A stretch of DNA of 64,000 nucleotides from Iris pallida (taxonomy: Eukaryota > Streptophyta > Magnoliopsida > Asparagales > Iridaceae). Below are positions 21,250 through 31,620 of the stretch, in pieces. The notes below the pieces were generated by a model that worked only from the letters and a program-made list of their open reading frames with translations, did no database searches and was not told the origin of the DNA. The first letter of the stretch is position 1. Each line of letters opens with the position of its first letter. The stretch is from the NCBI GenBank assembly GCA_029216955.1, contig JANAVB010029819.1:35426831-35490830 (forward strand), given 5' to 3'. The position numbers and the translations under genes are program-made.

Positions 21250-24200
21250 TGTAAAACCCCTAAATTTCTACTATATTTTTATCGATTTTGATACTGATTT
21301 AAAATTTTATTATTGTACGTCGCGTAGTCGTATTGTACGTCGTGTACAAAAGTTTAGTTTTTCGAAATTGCTCGACGAGTGCGATTATGTGCGAGCGTAC
21401 ATATTTTTGAAAAATATTTTTTTTTATTTTTATAGTTTCAAAATAATATACATAATAATTATTTTATTATCGTTCCAACATTTTCAAGTTTGTTATTTTT
21501 ATTTATAAAGCCTTTCATTTCTCACAATTATTAATCATAAATAATATTTTATTGTATAATAGAAAAAGCATAATCATGTATGCATTATTTGTGCATATAT
21601 ATATTTCGTAATTATTTATTAGTCTATTTTAATAAAAATGTAATTTTCGAGATTTATTAATATTAATATTTTATTATTCAAATAGATATTTAAAAATATT
21701 TATTATTTTTGAAATTATTATTATTGGTATTTTGAAAAATATATTTCAAAATTTTTGTGGCGATTTAAATCTTGATTTGAATTTATGAATTTATTTAAAT
21801 AGTGAAACATTTGAAATTTGATTTATCACATTGATTTTAAACTAAAAATTTAATTAGATTTAAATTTGATTTGTATTTAGATTTGGATTGATTTTAAATT
21901 AAATTAGGAAATATCTAAATTGGGTTTAAAGGAATCCTAATTCTTATCTAATTGGGAATTCCCACATCCTATAAATAGGCAGGTACTCCTCCAATTTCTA
22001 TCATTCATTATTTCTCCTCAAATTACCTCCACAAATCTACGTGTATCGTGTATGTGTCCATCCAAATTCTTATTCCATTAATTACACATATACATTGCTC
22101 CTCCTCCGTGCCGACAACCCCGGCACGATACATAAAATTCCAATTCCTAACCCTAATTTCGCCTTGTCCGCTACCATCCTCCTTCGCTATACCCAATCTC
22201 AAACCGCCATCACTACCATGGCTTCGCCCCGACTTCATCGGTTGTCCCCGACCACCTAACCCGACCACCATCAACCCCCAACATCATCCAGCACCCAACC
22301 CGACCACCATCGGCCTATCGAACTCCCCGTCTCCCCCGTGCCATCACCACTGTCGCCTCGCCCGACCAACCATCCTTCGGCCATATGACCGACCACCACA
22401 CCGGTAGAAACCCCACACCAAAGAGAAAAATTGGGCAAATAAAATCCATACCTAACCGCCGCGTCGAGCACAGATCTGAGCCCCTCCGTGAGCCCCGTCG
22501 AGACCCTTCCTCGGCTCTCGTCTCGAGATTGTCTCCACCTACCGCGGTGAGCATTCTTCACCAGCTCAGCTCCCGATCGCCGCTTGAACCCGTCCATCTC
22601 CGCCTATCCCTCCGGCGAGATCCCACCGCTCACCGTCGCCACTGCTTTGCCTCTCTTTGACCCGCCGCCGCACGTACATCGACCTCCGCATAGCCGAACC
22701 CCTTCCTCCGCCGCGCGTGGCCAACTCCCCGTCGGAGCCGACCGACCCCAGCCCGCTTTTTTCCTCTCCGTCCCGCCCGACCGGGCCGCCTATTGCGCGC
22801 GCCGTAGACTCCTCAACCCTTCTCCTCCTCTCCAAGACTCCTCCGCAAGGCCGCCGCCGACGCCGCGCCACACCACCGCCGATCCCCCTCTCCGAACTCC
22901 TGACCGCCACCTCTTCCTTTTTCCCTTTCCCTTCTCACTCTCTCACCTCTTTCTCTCTCTGACTACTATTACCTATTTTTTTTCATTCGACAGAGAGAGA
23001 GCTCTCTCTCGAAAAGAGAGAGCACACAGCCTCTGTTAATTTTTAATATTAAATATTATTATTATTATTATTATCATTATTATTATTATTATCTTAATTT
23101 ATTCTATTTTATCAATGTTTCTTAACTTTATTGTCTACTTATTAGTGTTACCTTGGTATACAATAACATAGTGTTAATATGTAATAATATTATACTGTGT
23201 AGATATGTTGATATAAGCATTGATTAAATATTATATTATAAGATATGGTATATGATAACAATATGTATGTACACTAGTATATATTTTAGTCAAAAATTTT
23301 ATTATTTTATTCTTGGTATTTAGTTACTAATATTGGCATTAATATTTCCAAACTAATTAGTAACAAAATATGTATTAGGGCTTGACCCTATATGTAAAAT
23401 TTAAAACTAAATTTCAAAGCCTAACTATAGTATTATTTGTGATATTTTCTGTAGCTTTGACCTACTAATGTTATTTTGACAAAAATAGGTTTTTTTTTCC
23501 TTAAAATAAGTTTTTCTGTATTCTCAAAGGTTTATCTATAAATTATTTTAACTAAGAAAATATTTTCGAGTATTATAAATAGTTTTAAATCGTATATATA
23601 TTATTTATTTATCCTATTTTCCTTGATTTCCTCTTTTCCATAACCAATCCCATTATTCCTATTCTTTCGCCAATTTCGTACTACTATATGTCGATCCTAA
23701 CTAATTCGACCCTTTTGGACCCAATAGAACTGTCCGTGTCACCATCAGAGGTCACCTTGCATAGTTATTGTACCGAAGTCGCAGTTCATGCTACCTTGAT
23801 CATTGCAGCACACCAGGTGTCCTACCAGGCAAGACACCTTGCCATTTGCTGTTTATTTATTTTAGCTCATATTTTATGTATTATTTATTTTCTTTATGCA
23901 AAATAAACTGTGATACATGGCATAACCTGTTAGAACTAACTGTTCATTTATATTTCCTGCTGTGTATTATTTTTCTTACAAATTAAACCTAGATTTAAGG
24001 GACCACCTTGTGGGTTGCATTCATTGGCCATGACACGTTGTACCACGAAGTTGTGTGTCGCATGTAGAATACGGACGTGCGTGATTGGCTGGCCACCAGT
24101 ACGTACAAGCCGTATGATAGGAATAACCGCTAATAGAGGTTGCATGCTAGTTTGACTTAGCGGTTATAGAGGTTACTGTTGTGGATACAACAAAGTAGGC

Positions 24201-25204
24201 ATTGGACGGGGAGGACAATTCCTTAGCGTATGGGCTTCGATGTACTTTCCCTTTTGTAACTCGTGAGCTCCGCCGGAGACGCAGGTCTGCTTACCCAAGA
24301 TTACTGACGGCCACTGGCGATTCTGCAGAACGTCATGCCCTTATTGATTGGGCCTCTAGTGCCCCAAGGGGGGACTATGCCGATCCTATTCAGCTAGGGC
24401 CCATGCGTAGGAAGGATTGTTCTTAACAACATTTCACTTAGATTGGTTAGGCACCTTTATCCGTTAGGTATGAGTACTTTTGGTTTGGGTACTTGTATCT
24501 GACCGTGACTTGGAACAATAACTTGTCGCGGATTAGTTCGTCACATCTTGTCCTTGTTTGGTTGTAGGTGTGGCTTACTATTTCGATGAGAAGGTATTGA
24601 ACCTTGTTGGGGTCCGGATACCATATTAGATTCTTAGCATGAAAAGATACGTCACCATGAATTAGTTTACCATCTCCTGTCCTTGTTTGGTTGTGGGGAT
24701 GGTACACTCGTTCAGTAGGTGCGTATTGGACCATGTTATAATTCAATTGACTTATTTATTTGAGCAATATTTATTCAGTTTATATGGCATGATATTATGT
24801 GTCTTGTTACGTCCCTCTGAGGACCTGGTTATCTCTCCAGGTGTGTGCTATTGTCTTTGGCAGGTGTTCTAGCCCTAGCCGTGATTATTGTTATTCTTCG
24901 AAGATGATTGCACTTGGATCGTCTTCGCTTCGCTCGCCAAATTCATTTTTTTTCTTATGTATTTTTCTTTACTTGTTGGTAGTGGATTTGTCTCCGCCCA
25001 ACATATTGTATCAAGACAATTCATTATTATTTTATGATATCTTTTATTCATTTATTTTATGTGGATGAGATTAGTTATGGTTCTACCGCATTTTACAGCT
25101 TATGTATTCATGCGAGGTTTCCATATATTGGAGTGTACTTCGTATGAATACAGCTGGCATGTCTACGTTCCTAGTCCTACGTATTTTGGGACTGGGGCGT
25201 TACA
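21250..25204 (+). repeat. LTR A (3955 bp)
   Basis: It starts TGTAAAACCCC and ends GGGGCGTTACA. It has an AT-rich U3 and a TATA box TATAAATA at 21970-21977. A GC-rich block (about 22080-22920) follows, then an 18-bp GA/CT palindrome (22993-23010), an ATT microsatellite (23046-23095), an AT-rich stretch, and a moderately GC-balanced U5 side. The double hairpin described in the findings is at 24803-24842. Open frames in the GC-rich block are chance products. Confidence 0.9.
21970..21977 (+). promoter_or_regulatory. TATA box of LTR A
   Basis: TATAAATA sits in CCTATAAATAGGC, just before a pyrimidine-rich leader. The same box is at 32521-32528 in LTR B and, as TATAAATA, at 62523-62530 in LTR C. 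Confidence 0.7.
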
Positions 25205-26199
25205 TGTTTTTGTGGTGGCCCATGCAGGTCAAGATAAATTGTTTGGTTACTTTACCGTACCAAGCAAGCCTGCGAATATGATTAGAAGTCTAGGATCTCA
25301 TCCATATACTTGACCTTTTTCTCGATTCCATATTCGACCGACCCATCGATTGCATCTTGCTTGATTTCTCCTATCACTATTCTTATCTTCGCTTCGTGCT
25401 TGCTAGAGATTGACCCTACTAGTTAGACATTATCCCAAAACACCCTTAGCTTAATTCTTTAAGTTGGGTAGAATATCCCACGACTTGACACACCCTTGAT
25501 CATTAAGGAAATACAAATAGTATTAACTAGACCATAGAGACTAGAGGAATTTAACTCATTTGGTCAACCAAGCCTTGGTAAATAAAACCATAGAATGATG
25601 GTATGGGAATAAACAAGACTTAGATCCTTATGACTCTTAGACTATTCATATTTGTTCTTTATTTCAATCTTAATCTCGTGCCTATATTTTTACTATCTAG
25701 ACTAATGATGCTAATGTAGCCTAGTTTTTGCAAGCTCAAATCTTTATCAAGCTTGTTCATGACATATGTTATTGGAAGAATTCCCACTAACATATTGTCT
25801 AATCAGAACCGATGTAGGATGGTCTGATCAACCGAGTGCACTTTGGTTCGCTTTTGCCTATTATTCTACGTGGATGGGGACATAATTAAGCTTGTCCTCT
25901 AGAGTCCCATCCACGACTGCTTTGACAATTCCTTTAAAATTATTCGATCGTCTTTGAATCACGTATTCGCATTCGATAACGCCTCCTTCGAACTCTATAT
26001 TGCTTTCGCCTTCACCTATTTTAGAAGGACGAAGGCGTTATACTAGAACTTCCTCTAGCCTTCCTATCGGCTATGACCATTCTCACTCGATGTTGCTATA
26101 TCTTCATCCTAAACTACTCGACCCTATCAAGACCCTTTAATCGCTTAATTAAAGCGAATCTATTTCGTTCTCTTAATCGTGACCCTCACTACCAAAATA

Positions 26200-27105
26200 A
26201 CCAACTTTAGCGACGGCCACATCCGTCGCTCATCCGTCGGTAACATAAATTACCGACGGAATAGCGACGAATATTTGATGAAAATGGCCGTCGGGAAATA
26301 CGTCGTCGCTAAAATTTGTCCGTCGCTAAGCCGTCGGACAAATGATTAACCGACAGACTAGCGACTGATTACCGACGGTTGCCTTTCAATGGTTTATCGA
26401 TGGATTAGCGACTTGTTCCCGACGATTTACATGCCATATAATATTAAAATATCCGTCGCTAAGCCGTCGTAAATAGGTCGATAAAAGCGTATCAGAGAGG
26501 TTCCTGATACGCAAAATCAGTCGCTATTCCGTCGCCATTCCATCGTTAACCTCGACGTTATAGCGACGGATTAGCGACGGGTAGGGCGTCGGCCTGGTTC
26601 TGGAAAGCTTCCATATTTCCAGAACCATGTCGACGGATAATGGGTCGCTAAGCCGTCGCTAGTCCGTCGTCATCCTCGACAGATTAGCGACGGATTAGCG
26701 ACCCACTATCCGTCGCTAAGTCTCTGGAAACCTACCATATTTCCAGAACCATGTCGACGGATTTGCCGTCGCTAGGTAGTCGATATTCCGTCGCTAATAT
26801 TCCAGTTAGCGACGGAAGTTCCGTCGCTAGTTCGTCGCTAGCTCGTCGCTACCTGCAAATTTATTTCAACCAGTTAGCGACGGATTCGCCGTCGCTAGGT
26901 AGTCGCTAGGTGGTCGCTAACTGCAAAATATTTATATCACCCAGTTAGCGACGGATATTCCGTCGCTCGTCCGTCGGTAACTGCAAATATTTATATAACC
27001 CAGTTAGCGACGGATTTGCCGTCGCTAGTTAGTCGCTCATCGGTCGCTAAAAGATATATCCGTCGCTAGTTAGTCGCTAGTCCGTCGCTAAATGCAACAT
27101 TAATT
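26200..27105. repeat. Left subterminal repeat zone of the CACTA element
   Basis: Dozens of direct and inverted copies of TTAGCGACGGA / TCCGTCGCTAA occur. From 26760 to 27090 there are longer units of about 60-70 bp (CAGTTAGCGACGGA...GTCGCTA...CTGCAAAT). In En/Spm-type elements such motifs bind the transposon-encoded protein. Confidence 0.88.
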
Positions 27106-27375
27106 AAAAAAAATTACAGAAACATTCTATTTCCTTTTCGTAAATATTACACATATTCATAATATCCAATATCCAAACATCCATGTACGATCAACAAATA
27201 TCCAAATATCCAAATTCATAATATCCAATATCAAACAGAAATATCCAAACATCTATGTACAAATATCCAAACACAAATACACAAATTCATAATATCCAAA
27301 CATTCATGTACGCTTCCAAAATATCCAGAATTCAAAATCCAAAAACAGTACAAATATCCAAAAACAGTACAAATA

Positions 27376-29456
27376 TCATTGAGATGGATCGCATCGTCGT
27401 CTCGGCGCCGCCTCGGCTCTGCGGATGTACTCTTCCACCATGTACGCCGGCACCTGGGACAACACATGCTCTGGAAGCGTACAGAGCTGCTCTGGCGACA
27501 TCAAGTCCATGAGTCCAATGAGTGCAGTATCCGGTACCAGGCGGACCTCGGCAGAACGGTCAAATGAATAACGTCCAGGGTCGGAAGGACCGGCAACCGT
27601 ACTAGACGTACCGGGAGCAGACGGATCTGGACCGGGAGCAGAAGAAGGACGCGGAAGGCGCTCCAGCACATCCGACATTAGACTCCGCATTTCCGACATA
27701 TCGGAGGTGAGAGTCGCAAGCTGCGCCCTCATATCGTCCGACGGGGGCGCGGGAGGAGGCGGGGGCGGTGGATATCTCGGAGTCGCGCCCTGCAACGACG
27801 CCGCCATGGAACCTACGCCGTAGACGCGCCCTTTATTAAAGCCGCCGACAGACTCTACGAACACGTCGTCGTAGCGAGCGGCCATAGAAGAGGGCGTCTG
27901 GGTGGGCGTCGTTTCGCCGACAACCTCGGCAGGGGGCTCAATCTGACTAAGGGCCTCACGATATGCAGCCTATCCAATGAATGTGTTTATACTATAAGTT
28001 TTCCTAAGTTATAATCTAAATCCTATGTTTTCCTAAGTTATAATTTGAATCCTACGTTCACCTAATTAAGTTAACAATAATTATATTTCTAATATAAATC
28101 TCATAAACGTAATTACTTACATCAGTCGCCTGGGCCCTCGCGTCGACGAAGCTCCCGTCTGCCCGCCTCTTGTGTGTATGCAGGAATACATCGTAGGCGG
28201 TGACCGACTCCGGGTGGGCGTCGTTTCGCCGACAACCTCGGCAGGGGGCTCAATCTGACTAAGGGCCTCACGATATGCAGCCTATCCAATGAATGTGTTT
28301 ATACTATAAGTTTTCCTAAGTTATAATCTAAATCCTATGTTTCCCTAAGTTATAATTTGAATCCTACGTTCACCTAATTAAGTTAACAATAATTATATTT
28401 CTAATATAAATCTCATAAACGTAATTACTTACATCAGTCGCCTGGGCCCTCGCGTCGACGAAGCTCCCGTCTGCCCGCCTCTTGTGTGTATGCAGGAATA
28501 CATCGTAGGCGGTGACCGACTCCGGCTCTCTCCCCTCCTTTACCGCCCGTTGTGCCTGCATACGAAATATACGTCGAATTTAATTAACTACGTATATTAA
28601 TAGTACCGAATTTAATAGTGAAATGAATTTACGGTATCTCACCAAATCTGCACGCGTCACTGCGTGGGGCTTTGAACCTCCCGTATGCAGACCAGCGGCC
28701 TGTCTGCTCGCCTTCGCTTTCTCTGATTTCTCCCTGTACTGAGCAGTATTCATCTTATCCAACATCTGCTCGTAGTACTCCTCCCGGAGCCACTTCTTCC
28801 TCGAATGCGCCGTACGAACGTCGTACACCGCATCCCGTATCTTCTTCCCGGCAGCGGCTTTGTAGGCCTTGCGAATCAACTCCTCACGATGGGGGGGCCA
28901 CCAGAACGTCGTCTGACATACAAATTAAATTATCACGTAATTAAAAAATTAGTGGATTAAAGAATAATTAATAATTAACCAAAAGATATATATATACCTT
29001 CATCTCCTCGAGCCAGACGTACTGCATGTTCTGAGGCACCTCAGAAAAATTGAGGTAGGGGCCATGGTAGTTTTCCCGGATAATTTGCCCGAGTATCCGG
29101 GCAGCATCATACGGGAAAAACCTACAAAGAAGCAAAGACTGGATTATTAACTTGAATAAATGAAACAAATTTAATAAATTAACTTAAATTTACTTACGTA
29201 TCACCCGCGGGCCATAGCTCTCGTCGGTTCTCGCCTATCGGCCTCTCTGGAGGCGTCGGAGGATCCGCGGGTCCACGGATGTACTCACCGGTAGCAGGAT
29301 GAAGCTGAATCTGGGGGTACTCTGGAGCCCACCCTGCAGTAACTGATGGTGTACCCGCTGGTGCATCCGGGGGCGGAACGGATCCGCTAGCGGATGGAGT
29401 CTCAGGCCTCGATGAAGATGAAGGTAGCGCAGAGATAGATCCACATCACTATACAT
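27376..29456 (-). CDS. Transposase_24-type (Ptta/En/Spm) accessory protein gene of the CACTA element
   Basis: Minus-strand exons with good splice sites: up to 29198 (start uncertain, about 29450), 29121-28998, 28912-28643, 28555-28433 and 27969-27376. Donors include TAC|GTAAGT, TTG|GTGAGA and GAT|GTAAGT; acceptors include TTTGTAG, TATGTCAG and CGTATGCAG. Phases agree. The N-terminal part is Pro-rich. The core has YHGPYLNFSEVP, WWPPHREELIRKAYKAAAGK and YREKSEKAKASRQAAGLHTG. It continues with a block reading VFLHTHKRRADGSFVDARAQ. These blocks are typical of Transposase_24. The C-terminal exon is Pro-rich with a short coiled-coil-like stretch (QLATLTSDMSEMRSLMSDVL) and ends at 27376. The protein probably binds the subterminal repeats. 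The exon order around 28212-28523 is disturbed by a tandem duplication. Confidence 0.72.
27900..28523 (-). repeat. 312-bp direct tandem duplication spanning exon, intron and exon
   Basis: 27900-28211 and 28212-28523 are near-identical; the only difference I found is CTATGTTTTCC versus CTATGTTTCCC. Each copy holds the end of one Transposase_24 exon, a whole intron and the start of the next exon. At the junction the two exons are fused out of frame. Confidence 0.92.
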
Positions 29457-29539
29457 ACTCCCCCGTCTCAGGAGTGTGTCTGGCTCCTATTTAGAACAGC
29501 ACAGGTCACAACATGTCCAGAATAGCAAAACAGAGCTCT

Positions 29540-30420
29540 ACAATGTATATCGGTATCGGACTATTCCTACGAGTATTGGTATCGGCGATATCAATACTCG
29601 TGTGAATAGGAGATTGCAATATAAGTCTAAGCTATCTAGCTAACATGTATACTTGCATTTACATTGTATCATAACTTGTATCTAGTTACCTTGCTAATCA
29701 TGTATATACTCTTAACATATATGTGAAGACACTATACTAACATGTATTTAAATCAAGGTTCAAAGTATCGGTATCGGAATCGGTATCGGACTATATATTC
29801 CTACGAGTATTGGCATCGGCGATATCAATACTCGTGTGAATAGGAGATTGCAATATAAGTCTAAGCTATCTAGCTAACATGTATACTTGCATTTACATTG
29901 TATCATAACTTGTATCTAGTTACCTTGCTAATCATGTATATACTCTTAACATATATGTGAAGACACTATACTAACATGTATTTAAATCAAGGTTCAAAGT
30001 ATCGGTATCGGACTATATATTCCTACGAGTATTGGCATCGGCGATATCAATACTCGTGTGAATAGGAGATTGCAATATAAGTCTAAGCTATCTAGCTAAC
30101 ATGTATACTTGCATTTACATTGTATCATAACTTGTATCTAGTTACCTTGCTAATCATGTATATACTCTTAACATATATGTGAAGATACTATACTAACATG
30201 TATTTAAATCAAGGTTCAAAGTATCGGTATCGGAATCGGTATCGGACTATATATTCCTACGAGTATTGGCATCGGCGATATCAATACTCGTGTGAATAGG
30301 AGATTGCAATATAAGTCTAAGCTATCTAGCTAACATGTATACTTGCATTTACATTGTATCATAACTTGTATCTAGTTACCTTGCAATATAAGTCTAAGCA
30401 ATCTAGTATTGGTATCGGCG
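29540..30420. repeat. Four-copy tandem repeat of 222-234 bp in the CACTA element, with TATCGG words
   Basis: The landmark ATTCCTACGAG begins at 29563, 29797, 30019 and 30253, giving spacings of 234, 222 and 234. The 12-bp variation comes from a CGGAATCGGTAT insertion. It lies upstream of the minus-strand gene, so it may sit in or near its promoter. Confidence 0.9.
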
Positions 30421-30655
30421 ATATCGGTAGTATCGGCGGTATCGGATCGAAGTATCGGATTTTTTTGGTATTGGAAAACAAATAATTATTAATAAATTAT
30501 TTACATTTAAAAACATATAATTTATACATTTAGGCATAATTTTAAGTGTTTTAAGTATTATTTCTTAGTAGTTTTGAAATTAAATGAAATTAAATTAAAT
30601 GAAATAGTATTATTTCTTAGGATCGGGACATGCCAAACCGTATCCGTATCGGGGA

Positions 30656-31084
30656 ATGCAACCCATTCCCCACCCCCCCGACCCCCCTGCCCCCATTCAA
30701 TACCCCCCCCCGACCCCCCTGCCCTCTCCATTACCCACCCCCCCGACCCCCCTGCCCCCATTCCCTACCCCCCCGACCCCCCTGCCCTCTCCACCCCCCA
30801 CCCCCCGCCCCCCGACCCCCCTGCCCCCATTCCCGACCCCCCCGACCCCCCTGCCCCCATTCAACACCCCCCCCAACCCCCCTGCCCTCTCCACCCCCCA
30901 CCCCCCGACCCCCCTGCCTCCATTTCCCAACCCCCGACCCCCCGACCCTCATTCCCCACCCCCCCACCCCCTGCCCCCATTCCCCACACCCCCCGACCCC
31001 CTGACCCCATTCACCACCCCCCCCCCCCCCCCGCCCTCTCCACCCCCCGCGAAGCCGACCCCCCCCCCCCCCACTCCCCCCCGG
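30656..31084 (+). repeat. C-rich minisatellite (G-rich on the minus strand)
   Basis: Degenerate units of about 25-45 bp of the type CCCCCCGACCCCCCTGCCC are followed by CATTC or CTCTCC. The minus strand has runs of five to eight G at short spacing. Long open frames here are a by-product of the base composition. Confidence 0.93.
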
Positions 31085-31094
31085 CCCCAAAACC

Positions 31095-31101
31095 CAAAAT
31101 T

Positions 31102-31152
<51 letters not shown>

Positions 31153-31235
31153 CCTGGTAGAGAGAGAGAGAGCCGCGAGAGAGAGAGAGAGCCGCGCGTG
31201 AGAGAGAGAGAGCCGCGAGAGAGAGAGAGAGAGTT
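31095..31235 (+). repeat. GA microsatellite with CCGCG interruptions
   Basis: A long GA run (31095-31150) is followed by three GAGAGAGAG blocks separated by CCGCG words. Confidence 0.9.
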
Positions 31236-31289
31236 TTGGGGGGAATGAAAAATTCCCCCCCGTCGGTTCAATTTAAGTTAGGGCACAGA

Positions 31290-31620
31290 ACCTAGCGACG
31301 GAATAGCGACGGAATAAATTAGTCGCTAAACCGTCGCCAATTAAAAGGTGTTTTCCGACGGATATATCCGTCGCCAGTTAGTCGCTAAAGTTTCCGCCAA
31401 TGTTTTAAAGATTTTGCCGCCAACATTTGCGATGAATAAGCGACGAAAAAGAATCCGTCGCTAACGTTCGTCGACTTAGCGACGGACACCCGACAAATTT
31501 TTACATTTAAAATTGGAAAAAATTATGTTATGTTGTCTGTCGCTAATCCGTCGCTAAGATGTCGGAAACTGGTCGCTATTAGCGACGGAATCCGTCCGTC
31601 GCTAAACTTCCGTCGGTAAA
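31290..31620. repeat. Right subterminal repeat zone of the CACTA element
   Basis: It holds copies of GCGACGGA and TCCGTCGCTAA in both orientations, matching the left zone but less dense. Confidence 0.85.

Noticed and set aside
22048..23039. Open frames of 100-150 codons in the GC-rich block of LTR A (and 32592-33116, 57984-58452, 62505-63514)
   Set aside because: Overlapping frames are open on both strands, repeat in every LTR copy with shifted ends, and match no family; they fit base composition better than coding.
26200..27105. Possible CRISPR-like or satellite array
   Set aside because: The short GCGACGGA words are in both orientations, irregularly spaced and confined to the ends of a CACTA element, as expected for subterminal transposase sites.
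30574..31248. Long Pro-rich open frames in several phases over the C-rich region
   Set aside because: They come from a C-rich minisatellite where stop codons cannot occur; no domain or start context supports a protein.
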